DNA of 64,000 bases from Limimaricola sp027213785 (GTDB lineage: Bacteria; Pseudomonadota; Alphaproteobacteria; Rhodobacterales; Rhodobacteraceae), in assembly GCF_050847355.1 (NCBI RefSeq), contig NZ_CP193759.1, forward strand, positions 1 through 64,000, read 5' to 3'. The notes below the pieces were generated by a model. It saw only the letters and a list, made by a program, of their open reading frames with translations, did no database searches and was not told the DNA's origin. Position 1 is the first letter of the stretch, and each line of letters starts with the position of its first letter. Both the position numbers and the translations under genes were made by a program. This document shows positions 32,623 to 41,333 of the stretch, piece by piece.

Positions 32623-35043
32623 TCAGGCCCTGATGCGCTGGTTCTCGGGGTCGTAGAGGCCCGGATCCACCACTGTCGCGGCGACCGCCTCGCCGATCAC
32701 CTCGACCTGCAGCGGCGTGCCCACTTCGGCGAATTCGGGGTGCAGGAAGCCCATGGCGAGGTTCTTGCCGACCCGGTGGCCCCAGCCGGCCGAGGTGATG
32801 GTGCCGATGCATCTGCCATTGGCGAGGATGCTATCGCCGCCATGCGCCGGGGCGTGGTCGCAATCGAGCGCGAGGGTGACGAAGCGCCGCTTCAGCCCGC
32901 CCGCCAGCTGCTTTTCCAGCGCCGCCTTGCCGATGAAATCGGGCTTGTCGAGCTTCACGAAACGGTCGAGCCCGCTCTCGATCGGGTTGAACTCGGTGAT
33001 CAGGTCCGCCTTCCAGTGGCGGTAGCCCTTCTCGAGCCGCATCGATTCCACGGCATGGCCGCCGAACAGGGTCAGCCCGTGCTTCTCGCCCTCGGCCCTG
33101 AGCGCCAGCCAGGCGGCGTAGAGCTGGTTGTTGGGCACGTGGATCTCGTAGGCGAGCTCGCCCGAGTAGCTGACCGACATGATCACGGCGGGCGCGATGC
33201 CGACGAAGGCGCGGCGCACCGAGAGCCATGGGAAGGCCGCCCTCGACCAGTCGCCGCGCGACACGCCCGACAGCACCTCGCGCGATTTCGGACCGGCGAG
33301 GACGAGGATCGTCCAGTCATTGGTGAGCGAGCGGAGCTGCACCGAGCCGTCCTTCGGCAGATGCGCCTGCAGCCAGTCCATGTCGTGGGATTCGGAGGCC
33401 GCGGCCGAGCCGTACCAGATCGTGTCGGCGTCGAGATTGGCCAGCGTCGCCTCGGCCTTCACGTTGCCGTGGTGGTTCAGGAGGTAGGTCAGGCCGACCT
33501 TGCCGTCCTTGCGCGGAATGCGGCCGCAGACCATGGTGTCGAGCCAGTCGTGCGCGCCGGGGCCGGTGATCTCGAAGCGGTTGAAGCCGTTGACCTCCGC
33601 GAGGCCCACGCCGGTACGCACCGCCTCGATCTCGCGGGCCACGACGGGGAAGGTCTCGTTGAAGCGGAAGCTGTGGGTTTCCTCGAAATCGGGTGTGGGC
33701 TTGATGTAGGCCACGCGCTCCCAGCCATTGACGGTGCCGAACTCGGCGCCCTCGGCGGCGAGTACCGGGGTCAGCGGCGTGGTCTTGGCCGGACGACCCG
33801 CCGGGCGGTGCTCATGCGGGAAGTGGAAGCGGAACTCGTTCTGGTAATCCTCGATCGCCTTCAATGCGGTCAGCTCGACATTGGCGTGGCCGGTGAAGCG
33901 GCGCGGGTCGATCACCCAGGTGTCGTAGCAGGCCTCGCCATGCACGATCTGCTGCGCCAAGAGCCAGCCATGGCCGCCGCCCTCGCCGAGGCCCGCGCGC
34001 AGCCCGATGATGCAGAACGCGTTGCGCTTTCCGGGGATCGGGCCGACCAGCGGCGCGCCGTCGATGGTGTAGGTGATCGGGCCGTTGACGACCGAGTGGA
34101 TGCCCACATCCATCAGCGCCGGCATCCGCGCGAAGGCGCCCTCGAGCACGTCCATCACCCGGTCGAGATCGTCGGGGCAGAGCGCGTTGACGAAGTTCGG
34201 GTCGATCCCGTCCATGCCCCAGGTCTTGCAGTCCTGCTCGTAGAAGCCGACCAGCAGGCCGTTCTTTTCCTGGCGGCAGTAGTAGTCGCTGATCGGGCAG
34301 CGCAGCAGCGGCATGCGGAAGCCCGCCTCCTCGATCGCCTTGATCGGCTCGGTGAGGAAGTACTGGTGCTCCATCGAGGCGACGGGGTGGTGCACCCCCA
34401 TCATCGCGCCGACCTCGTTGACCCGGTAGCCGCAGGCGTTGACGACGATCTCGCAGTCGATGTCGCCATGCTCGGTATGCACGGTCCAGCTGTCGTCCCT
34501 GTGCTGGGTCAGCCCGGTCACGGGGGTGTTGCGATAGACCTCGGCCCCGGCGAGGCGGGCGCGGCGCGCCAAGGCCTGGCACAGCTGCGCCGGGTCGATG
34601 TCGCCGTCGAGCGGGTCCCAGAGCCCGCCCAGCAGGTTGTCGGTGGAAATCAGCGGATGTCGCCGGGCGCATTCCTCGGCATCGATCACCTCGAATTCGA
34701 CGCCCATGCCTTTCGCGACGCTGGCGAAATGGCGATAGCCTTCCATTTGCCGTTCGGTATTGGCCAGTCGAATTCCGCCATCGGCGTGGTGATAATTGAT
34801 CGGGTATTCCGGGTCCTCGGCCAATTCCTTGTAGAGCTTGATGGAATGGCTTTTCAGTCCGACCATGGTCTGGGTCGCGCCGAAATTGGTGACCTGCGCG
34901 GCCGAATGCCAGGTGGTTCCGGATGTGAGCTCGTTTCTTTCGACGAGCACGACGTCGGTCCAACCTTCCTGGGTCAGGTGGTAAAGGGTGGAGCATCCCG
35001 CGATGCCTCCGCCGATTACGACGACGCGTGTCTGACTTTTCAT
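32623..35043 (-). CDS. Dimethylglycine-dehydrogenase-like FAD/folate demethylase
   Basis: 806-residue two-part enzyme. The N-terminal FAD oxidase domain has VVVIGGGIAGCSTLYHL and LTSGTTWHSAAQ, the latter with the His that carries FAD covalently in DMGDH/sarcosine dehydrogenases. From about residue 425 comes the GcvT-like folate domain (GLAEVNGFNRFEITGPGAHD, SYSGELAYEIHVPNNQLY, MRLEKGYRHWKADL). Such enzymes remove N-methyl groups and make methylene-THF, handing electrons to ETF. ETF, FolD and PurU encoded downstream complete this. The ATG at 35043 has GAGGGTAG upstream. The substrate is unknown; a secondary or tertiary methylamine such as dimethylglycine, sarcosine or an N-methylated sulfonate is possible. 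Confidence 0.86.
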   Translation of the reverse strand: MKSQTRVVVIGGGIAGCSTLYHLTQEGWTDVVLVERNELTSGTTWHSAAQVTNFGATQTMVGLKSHSIKLYKELAEDPEYPINYHHADGGIRLANTERQMEGYRHFASVAKGMGVEFEVIDAEECARRHPLISTDNLLGGLWDPLDGDIDPAQLCQALARRARLAGAEVYRNTPVTGLTQHRDDSWTVHTEHGDIDCEIVVNACGYRVNEVGAMMGVHHPVASMEHQYFLTEPIKAIEEAGFRMPLLRCPISDYYCRQEKNGLLVGFYEQDCKTWGMDGIDPNFVNALCPDDLDRVMDVLEGAFARMPALMDVGIHSVVNGPITYTIDGAPLVGPIPGKRNAFCIIGLRAGLGEGGGHGWLLAQQIVHGEACYDTWVIDPRRFTGHANVELTALKAIEDYQNEFRFHFPHEHRPAGRPAKTTPLTPVLAAEGAEFGTVNGWERVAYIKPTPDFEETHSFRFNETFPVVAREIEAVRTGVGLAEVNGFNRFEITGPGAHDWLDTMVCGRIPRKDGKVGLTYLLNHHGNVKAEATLANLDADTIWYGSAAASESHDMDWLQAHLPKDGSVQLRSLTNDWTILVLAGPKSREVLSGVSRGDWSRAAFPWLSVRRAFVGIAPAVIMSVSYSGELAYEIHVPNNQLYAAWLALRAEGEKHGLTLFGGHAVESMRLEKGYRHWKADLITEFNPIESGLDRFVKLDKPDFIGKAALEKQLAGGLKRRFVTLALDCDHAPAHGGDSILANGRCIGTITSAGWGHRVGKNLAMGFLHPEFAEVGTPLQVEVIGEAVAATVVDPGLYDPENQRIRA

Positions 35044-35113
35044 TCTACCCTCGGACCGTTTCGGATTTGTGACGAGTAGCGCGGCAGATTGCCGCCCGGT
35101 CAATCGCGCCGAG

Positions 35114-35162
35114 GCTTCGTTCAGGGAAACAGAACGGGGGTGGGTGATCTGCTGAACGAAGC
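35114..35162. promoter_or_regulatory. Long-spaced inverted repeat in the DMGDH/LysR promoter region
   Basis: Arms GCTTCGTTCAG (35114-35124) and CTGAACGAAGC (35152-35162) are perfect complements separated by 27 bases. They lie in the 330-bp region between the divergent demethylase operon and the LysR gene, which holds no gene of its own. Two half-sites for the LysR tetramer are the simplest explanation. Confidence 0.6.
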
Positions 35163-35373
35163 GCCGCCTCAGACGGGAAATCCGGCCCGGCGAGGCCTTG
35201 CCGCATCACGCGGCCGGCGGAATTTCGGGCGGGGTGCTCATCCGCAGGTCAGCTTCGAAACCCGCTCCCGCAGGGGGCTTCGGGGGGGCGCCAGCCCCGG
35301 CCCGGGTCCGGATTCGAGGTCGACCGGGAGACGAAGCACGGGCATTGTCCGAGGCGGGACATCCCGAGGTTCG

Positions 35374-36423
35374 ATGATGGCGACGACACAGACCCCCCCG
35401 ACCGCGACCGAGAGGCCGATCGCGCGGCTGACGCTGCGCGGCCTGCGCGCCTTCATCGCGCTGGAGGAGGCGCGTTCGGTCGCCGGGGCCGCGCAGAAGC
35501 TCGGGGTGAGCAAGTCGAACGTGTCGCAGCAGATCACCGCGCTCGAACAGAATGTCGGTGCCAAGCTATTCGACCGCAACAGCCGGCCGATCCTGCTGAC
35601 CCCGGCGGGGCAGGTGCTCAGCATGCATGCGCATCGCATCATGGCGACGGTATCGGCGGCGGAGGCGAACCTCGCCGAGTTCAACCTGCGCAGCCTGCCG
35701 GTCCTGAACCTCGGGATCATCGACGATCTCGACGCCTCGATCACACCGGTGGTGGCCTCCTCGTTGCAGCGGCAATTGCCGCAGTGCTTCATTTCGACCT
35801 TCTCGGGCCGCTCGGATCAGGTGACGGCCAAGCTCCTGTCGCGCGATGTCGACATCGCCATCACGGGGATCATGCCGACCGACATGCACCGGTTCAGCAT
35901 CCTTCAGCTATTGCGCGAGCAATTCGTCCTGATTTCCGCCAAAGGGCAATATGACCGCCGTGAGGATTGGCGGCAGAGCCTGACCCGGCTGCCTCTCGTG
36001 CAATACGCGGAAACGATGCCGATGGGGCGACTGGTTTCGGGCCATTTGAAACGCGTCGGATTTCACCCGCAGCGGCGATTTTCGTTCGAAACGAACCGGT
36101 CGGTCATTGCGACGGTGGCACAAAACGGTGGCTGGACGATTGCCACGCCGCTCAGCCTTCTCGATGTCGGATCGCTCGTGTCGGAAATAGACATATCGCC
36201 ATTGCCTTTCGCGAGCCTGTCGCGGCAGATCTATCTGGTGACCAGAAGCGACGAGCTCGGCAATCTGCCGACCCGGCTGGCGCGGGAATGCCGGGCATTG
36301 CTGCATGGAAAGCTGCTGCCGGATTTCGCGAAGATCGCGCCGATGCTCGCCGGCGCGATCGAGGTGCTGGGCGACGCGGAATCCCTTGGCGAACCGGCGG
36401 ACCCGGTCGGTTTAGAGCACTAG
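35374..36423 (+). CDS. LysR-family regulator of the demethylase operon
   Basis: 349-residue LysR-type factor: helix-turn-helix segment LTLRGLRAFIALEEARSVAG then AAQKLGVSKSNVSQQITALE, and LFDRNSRPILLTPAG as the end of the DNA-binding domain. Start at ATG 35374 (or 35377) with GAGG upstream; extending to 35089 would add an implausible leader through the promoter region. Divergent from the DMGDH-like gene with an 11-bp inverted repeat between them. The C-terminal tail is longer than usual. Confidence 0.83.
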   Translation: MMATTQTPPTATERPIARLTLRGLRAFIALEEARSVAGAAQKLGVSKSNVSQQITALEQNVGAKLFDRNSRPILLTPAGQVLSMHAHRIMATVSAAEANLAEFNLRSLPVLNLGIIDDLDASITPVVASSLQRQLPQCFISTFSGRSDQVTAKLLSRDVDIAITGIMPTDMHRFSILQLLREQFVLISAKGQYDRREDWRQSLTRLPLVQYAETMPMGRLVSGHLKRVGFHPQRRFSFETNRSVIATVAQNGGWTIATPLSLLDVGSLVSEIDISPLPFASLSRQIYLVTRSDELGNLPTRLARECRALLHGKLLPDFAKIAPMLAGAIEVLGDAESLGEPADPVGLEH

Positions 36424-36613
36424 AACGGGGCAGCCCTTCAGTCCTTCGGCCTCGGGCCGTGCCAGCGCCGCCACCTTGTGAAGGGAAGCGTTCAAGCTTT
36501 CGCAAAGCGTAGATTTGCAATGCGTCGTTCCCGCGTTCGTGCAAGGCTTGGTGACCCGTCGCTTCGCCAATCCCACGCCCATGGTGGATGCCGGGAAAGC
36601 TGGCGCCGACCGG

Positions 36614-37297
36614 TCAGGTCACGCTGACGGCCAGATCACCCAGCCCCTCGATGCTGGCCCGCATCCTGTCGCCGCGGCTGACCGGGCCGACGCCCGCGGG
36701 CGTGCCGGCCATGATCACGTCGCCCGCGGCGAGCTCGAAATATTCCGACAGGTAGGAGATCATCTCGGGCACCTTCCAGATCATCTGGTTCAGGTCGCCC
36801 TCCTGCGCGAGCTCGTCATTGACCCGCAGTTCGATCCGGCCCTGCTCGGGGTGACCGGCCTGCGCGACCGGCATCAGCGGGCCCACCGGTCCGGAGCGCT
36901 CGAACGCCTTGCCGATCTCCCAGGGGCGGCCCGCCTTCTTGGCCTCGCCCTGCAGGTCGCGCCGGGTCATGTCGAGCGCCACGCCGTAGCCCCAGACGTG
37001 ATCCAGTGCCTTTTCAACGGGAATGTCGCTGCCGCCGGATTTCAGGGCGACCAGAAGCTCGACCTCGTGATGCACGTCCCGGCTCTGCGGCGGGTAGGGG
37101 AATGTGCCCGAGGCGTCGAGATTGTCGGGGTTCTTCTGGAAGAAGAAGGGCGGCTCGCGATCCGGGTCATGGCCCATCTCGACCGCATGCGCCGCGAAAT
37201 TGCGACCGATGCAGTAGACCCGGCGGACCGGGAACAGGCCGCCATCGGTGGTCGGGATGGTCGGAACCGGCGGCGCCGGGATGACGAAGTCGTTCAT
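36614..37297 (-). CDS. Fumarylacetoacetate-hydrolase-family protein
   Basis: 227-residue enzyme of the FAH superfamily, resembling fumarylpyruvate hydrolases and acylpyruvases. Metal-binding and core motifs: VYCIGRNFAAHAVEMG, FFFQKNPDNLD, VHHEVELLVAL (Glu ligands), GYGVALDMTRRDLQ and AAGDVIMAGTPAGVGPV. The start at 37297 has GAGGCGA upstream. It hydrolyses a C-C bond in a beta-diketo acid or decarboxylates oxaloacetate in related proteins; no aromatic pathway genes are next to it, so the substrate is open. Same strand as the oxidase locus but separated by about 80 bases. Confidence 0.82.
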   Translation of the reverse strand: MNDFVIPAPPVPTIPTTDGGLFPVRRVYCIGRNFAAHAVEMGHDPDREPPFFFQKNPDNLDASGTFPYPPQSRDVHHEVELLVALKSGGSDIPVEKALDHVWGYGVALDMTRRDLQGEAKKAGRPWEIGKAFERSGPVGPLMPVAQAGHPEQGRIELRVNDELAQEGDLNQMIWKVPEMISYLSEYFELAAGDVIMAGTPAGVGPVSRGDRMRASIEGLGDLAVSVT

Positions 37298-37378
37298 GTC
37301 TCGCCTCGCTGGTATGGACATCGATCCAACCCCATCCGCCGCCATTCGTCGAGGGCGCGCGGCTGCGAAGCCGGGCGC

Positions 37379-37705
37379 TCACAGGCAGGAGGAGAAGGCC
37401 ACCACCGGCAGCATCGTCCAGGCCGTCGCCAGCAGCGCCACCGTCGCCAGGGCGAGGCCGATGTTGCGGAGCCGGGGATCGGGTTCGCGCCAGCGCGGCG
37501 ATCTGAGGATCAGCAGGCAGAGGGCCTGCAGCGCGATCGCGGCCAGCGTCGCGCCGATCAGCAGCGCGCGCTCGGACAGGGCGATGGGCGGCGCGGCCCA
37601 GCGGCTCGAGCACAGCAGGCCGTGCAGGCCGTAGACCGCGCTGAAGGAGGCGAGCCAGAGCCCCAGCGGCAGCGACAGGCGCAGCACCGAGATCATGTCA
37701 GCCAT
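37379..37705 (-). CDS. Small membrane protein of the oxidase locus
   Basis: 108-residue protein with three likely membrane segments (about residues 6-30, 46-68 and 82-105). I do not recognise the family. The start (MADMISVLRLSLPLGLW) lies inside the end of the fused oxidase gene, a 13-bp overlap that implies co-translation. By position it could be an accessory or fourth subunit of the terminal oxidase. Confidence 0.6.
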   Translation of the reverse strand: MADMISVLRLSLPLGLWLASFSAVYGLHGLLCSSRWAAPPIALSERALLIGATLAAIALQALCLLILRSPRWREPDPRLRNIGLALATVALLATAWTMLPVVAFSSCL

Positions 37706-40149
37706 CCCGGCAGCGCCGCCGCCAGAACCGCGATCCCCGAGACGAGCACGGCGTAATCGCTCCACAGCCGCGCGATGCGGGGCTCTCCGCCAATGATGGC
37801 GCCGACATGACCGGCCCGGCGGCGCGCCGCGACGAAGAGCGCCATCACCAGTGCCACCGCCAGATGCAGCAGCGCGTAGCCGATCAGCACCCAGAGGGTG
37901 GCGTCATAGGCATGCGCGGTCGGGTCGGGCATGCGGGTCAGAATTTGGCTCCCTGCCCATGCGAGGCCGCCAAGGCCCGGCAGCAGGAGGAGCAGCCCGG
38001 TGCCGGGGCGCAGCCTCGGCCCCAGAGCGGCGAGCCCGGCGCCCGCCAGCGCCGCGAGAACCACGTCGAGCCCGGGCTCCGCGTAGCGCGGCGGCGGCCA
38101 GTTGGGGGCGATGGTCCATAGAAAGACATAGCCGAAGAGCAGCGAGCCGAAGAAGGTGCCGTTCGCGAGAAGCAGGAAGATCGACCCCCACCAGCCCGGC
38201 GGATCGGCGACCTCGCCGGCGGTCAAGAGCTCGGGGCCGTGCCCCACCGGCAACGCGCCCTCGCGCGTGGTGCCGCCGAGGCTCCAGGCCCAGTACAGGG
38301 CGCAGCAGATCACGCCGGTGGCCGAGATCGGCACCAGCCAGTAGGTCTTGAGCAGCATCCCCAGAAAGAACAGGCCGGTCACCGCCGACATCAGCATCGG
38401 CAGGACGGTGTTGCCCGGAAAGACGGTGATGTAGCGCGGCGCGCCGGTGGCGATCTCGACCGAGAGGGTTTCGCGTCGGCCCCGTGACGGATCGCCGAGA
38501 TAGCCCTCGCCCCGGGCGAGCCGGACCGGCAGGTCGGGGGCGTCGTAGAGCGGCTCGCGCGAGGTGATTTGGGGCAGGCTCGCGAAGTTGTACGGTGCCG
38601 AGGGCGTGGGCATGGCCCATTCCAGCGTGCCCGCCTTCCACGGGTCGCGCGAGCCGCGGATCGCCACCGCCGCGTTGATCACGACGTCGATCAGCACCAG
38701 CGCGAAGCCGATCGACATGACGAAGCCGCTGATCGAGGCGATCAGGTTGATCGCCTCCCAGCCCTGACCGCTCTCATAGGTGTCGATCCGCCGCCGCATG
38801 CCCAGGAGACCGGCCCAGTGCAGCAGCAGGAAGGTGCCGTGAAACCCCGGCACGATCAGCCAGAAGGCGGTGTTGCCGAGCTTGAAGTAGGTCTTGCGCC
38901 CGGTGAAATGCGGCATCCAGTAATAGAGCGCCGCCAGCATCGGAAAGACGAAGCCGCCGACCAGCACGTAATGCAGATGCGCGACGATGAAGTAGGTGTC
39001 ATGCGCCTGCCAGTCGAAGGGCACGATCGCCACCATCACCCCGGTGAGACCGCCGATCACGAAGGTGGCGAAGAAGGCCAGCAGCCACAGCATCGGCAGA
39101 TGCAGGCTCGGGCGGCCCTTCGACAGCGTGCCGATCCAGGCGAAGATCTGCACCGCCGTCGGCACCGCCACCAGCGTCGAGGCGGCCGAGAAGAAGGCCA
39201 GCCCCATATGCGGAATGCCGGTGGTGAACATGTGGTGGACCCAGAGCCCGAAGCTCAGCACGCCCAAACTCACCGCCGCCGCCACGACCCAGCCGTAGCC
39301 CATCAGCCGCGTGCGCGCCATCACCGGCAGGATGGTCGAAATCGCCCCCGCCGCCGGCAGGAAGATGATGTAGACCTCCGGGTGGCCGAACAGCCAGAAC
39401 AGGTGCTGCCACAAGAGCGCGTCGCCGCCCGCCGCGACCTGGAAGAACGGCATGTCGAAGGCGCGTTCCAGCTCCAGAAGGATCGAGCCGAGGATCAGCG
39501 GCGGAAAGCCGGTGAGGATCATCACCGCCGTGACCAGCGCGTACCAGGCGAAGATCGGCATCCGCGACAGCGACATGCCCGGCGCGCGATAGCGCAGCAC
39601 CGTCACGGTGATCTCGACCGCCGCCGAGATCGCCGAGATCTCGACGAAGGTGATGCCGATCAGCCAGAAATCCGAGTTGATCCCCGGCGCGCCGATGGTC
39701 GAGGAGAGCGGCGGATACATGAACCAGCCGCTGTCGGGCGCCACGCCGGCCAGCAGCGAGAAGATCATCATCGAGCCGCCGAAGACGTAACACCAGAAGC
39801 CGTAGGCGGTGAGCCGCGGGAAGGCGAGATCGCGGGTGCCCAGCATCTTCGGCAGCAGGTAGACCGCGAGCCCCTCGAAGAACGGGATCGCGAACAGGAA
39901 CATCATGATGGTCCCGTGCATGGTGAAGATCTGGTTGTAGTGGTCCGGCCCGAGGAAGGCCGAGCGCGGGCTCGCGAGCTGCGCCCGGATCAGCATCGCG
40001 AGGATGCCGCCGACGATGAAGAAGAAGATCGCGACCGCGAGGAACATGCGGCCCAGATCGGTGTGGTTGACCGTGGTGAACCAGCCCCTGAGGCCGGGCT
40101 CGGAGGCCCAGATGCGCGACAGCGCGCGGTGACGCCGGAGCGCGTTCAT
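37693..40149 (-). CDS. Haem-copper oxidase, fused subunits I and III
   Basis: 818-residue membrane protein. Residues to about 560 are subunit I with WQHLFWLFGHPEVYIIFLPA (CuB histidine and the conserved Glu of HPEVY), WVHHMFTTGIPHMG and YFIVAHLHYVLVGGFVFPML (haem ligands). After a linker a subunit III-like part follows (WWGSIFLLLANGTFFGSLLF to the end). It reduces oxygen at the cytoplasmic membrane and pumps protons. Such I-III fusions are known in caa3-type and related oxidases. The start overlaps the subunit II stop (ATGA). Whether it is a cytochrome c or quinol oxidase depends on subunit II, which lacks CuA ligands. Confidence 0.88.
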   Translation of the reverse strand: MNALRRHRALSRIWASEPGLRGWFTTVNHTDLGRMFLAVAIFFFIVGGILAMLIRAQLASPRSAFLGPDHYNQIFTMHGTIMMFLFAIPFFEGLAVYLLPKMLGTRDLAFPRLTAYGFWCYVFGGSMMIFSLLAGVAPDSGWFMYPPLSSTIGAPGINSDFWLIGITFVEISAISAAVEITVTVLRYRAPGMSLSRMPIFAWYALVTAVMILTGFPPLILGSILLELERAFDMPFFQVAAGGDALLWQHLFWLFGHPEVYIIFLPAAGAISTILPVMARTRLMGYGWVVAAAVSLGVLSFGLWVHHMFTTGIPHMGLAFFSAASTLVAVPTAVQIFAWIGTLSKGRPSLHLPMLWLLAFFATFVIGGLTGVMVAIVPFDWQAHDTYFIVAHLHYVLVGGFVFPMLAALYYWMPHFTGRKTYFKLGNTAFWLIVPGFHGTFLLLHWAGLLGMRRRIDTYESGQGWEAINLIASISGFVMSIGFALVLIDVVINAAVAIRGSRDPWKAGTLEWAMPTPSAPYNFASLPQITSREPLYDAPDLPVRLARGEGYLGDPSRGRRETLSVEIATGAPRYITVFPGNTVLPMLMSAVTGLFFLGMLLKTYWLVPISATGVICCALYWAWSLGGTTREGALPVGHGPELLTAGEVADPPGWWGSIFLLLANGTFFGSLLFGYVFLWTIAPNWPPPRYAEPGLDVVLAALAGAGLAALGPRLRPGTGLLLLLPGLGGLAWAGSQILTRMPDPTAHAYDATLWVLIGYALLHLAVALVMALFVAARRRAGHVGAIIGGEPRIARLWSDYAVLVSGIAVLAAALPGWLT

Positions 40150-40808
40150 GGTCTCTCTCCCCGCAGGAAGGCCTGCCAGCCCTCCGCGTCATGCGCGATC
40201 ACCGTGAAGCGGTGGTCGCGGTATCCCGGTCCGTTGTATTCGGCGTTCAGCCCCTCGTAGCGGCCGGGCCGGTCGGCCTCGATCCTGAGCACGTTCACAT
40301 GGCCCGGCACGGCGTCGAGCTTGCCCGCCAGCCGCGGCACCCAGAAGGAATGGACCACGTCGGCGGAGCTGATCGCCACGTCGACCGGGCGCCCGGCGGG
40401 GATGTGAAGCTGGTTCTCGGTCACCCGTCCCGGCGCGTCGGCATAGCCGAAGCGCCAGTCCCATTGCCGGGCCTCGGCGCGCACCTCGACCAGGTCGGGC
40501 GTGGCGCGCGGCAGCAGCCGTTCGCCGATCACGAGGCCGTAGGCCAGCAGCGCGGCGAGCACAGCCAGCGGAAAGGCGAGGCCGAGCCAGACGACGAAGC
40601 GCCGCTCCGGCACCTCGCCAGGCGGTCGCCGCCAGGCCCAGGCGATCAGCCCGGCGACGAGAAGGAAGATCGCCGTCGCGCCGATCAGGAGCACCCACCA
40701 CAGCGTGGCGATGATCGCGGCGGCGGGTCCGGCCGGATGCACCGTCGAGAGGCTCTCTTCGCAACCGGCGAGCAGCAGGAGTGTTGAGCCGGCGACACCA
40801 CTGCGCAG
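40146..40808 (-). CDS. Haem-copper oxidase subunit II without CuA ligands
   Basis: About 220 residues. A lipobox LLLLAGC near the N-terminus suggests a lipoprotein, followed by two membrane segments and a cupredoxin domain (VEVRAEARQWDWRFGYAD, VVHSFWVPRLAGKLDAVPGH). Where CuA-type subunit II has C-x-E-x-C the sequence reads GLNAEYNGPGYRDHRF, so both copper-binding cysteines are Asn. That points to quinol rather than cytochrome c as donor. No ATG, GTG or TTG exists in frame near the expected start; the CTG at 40808 is only a guess, and a one-base sequence error after the ATG at 40822 is an alternative. Confidence 0.72.
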   Translation of the reverse strand: MRSGVAGSTLLLLAGCEESLSTVHPAGPAAAIIATLWWVLLIGATAIFLLVAGLIAWAWRRPPGEVPERRFVVWLGLAFPLAVLAALLAYGLVIGERLLPRATPDLVEVRAEARQWDWRFGYADAPGRVTENQLHIPAGRPVDVAISSADVVHSFWVPRLAGKLDAVPGHVNVLRIEADRPGRYEGLNAEYNGPGYRDHRFTVIAHDAEGWQAFLRGERP

Positions 40809-40820
40809 GAGAGGCCGGGC

Positions 40821-41333
40821 ATGGCTGAGGAGATGATCAACGAAAAGGAGGATCTGGTCGATCCGATCGCGGAAGCGCCGGGCTACGACCAGACGGAATC
40901 CCTCGTCGGGATCTGGGGCCACCCGCTGCACGCGATGAGCGTGGCCTTCCCGGTGGCGCTGACCTTCTGCAATTTCGGGGCCGATATCCTCTACTGGTGG
41001 TCGGGAGAGCTGTTCTGGGCCCGCGCCGCGATCTGGGCGGCGGGCACGGCCTTCCTGTTCGGCCTCGCGGCGGGGGCCACGGGCACCGCCGAGCTGCTGC
41101 TGGTCCCGGGCATCCGCATCCGGGCCCCGGCATGGACCCATTTCGTGATCGCGGTGCTGCTGCTGTCGCTTCTGGGGCTGAACTGGGGCTACCGGCTGCA
41201 GGGATACGAGGCGGCGGTGCTGCCCTATGGCATCCTGATGTCGGGCTTCAACGTGCTCGTGGTGATGGTCACGGGGTGGCATGGCGGCAAACTCGTCTTC
41301 GATTATCGTCTGGGCACGTCGAAAGGCAGCTGA
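40821..41333 (+). CDS. DUF2231-type membrane protein
   Basis: 170-residue protein with four likely membrane segments and the DUF2231-like motif GIWGHPLHAMSVAFPVALTF. GGAGAGG lies 9 bases before the ATG. It is transcribed against the oxidase genes: its start faces that of subunit II, and its end overlaps the CopD/HemJ-like gene by 31 bp. DUF2231 proteins occur next to respiratory genes but have no established function. Confidence 0.75.
   Translation: MAEEMINEKEDLVDPIAEAPGYDQTESLVGIWGHPLHAMSVAFPVALTFCNFGADILYWWSGELFWARAAIWAAGTAFLFGLAAGATGTAELLLVPGIRIRAPAWTHFVIAVLLLSLLGLNWGYRLQGYEAAVLPYGILMSGFNVLVVMVTGWHGGKLVFDYRLGTSKGS

Noticed and set aside
31795..35079. Plus-strand open frame of 1094 codons
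   Set aside because: It is the antisense shadow of etfB and the DMGDH-like gene; the translation is His/Asp/Arg/Gly-rich without domains, as is typical for antisense frames in GC-rich DNA.
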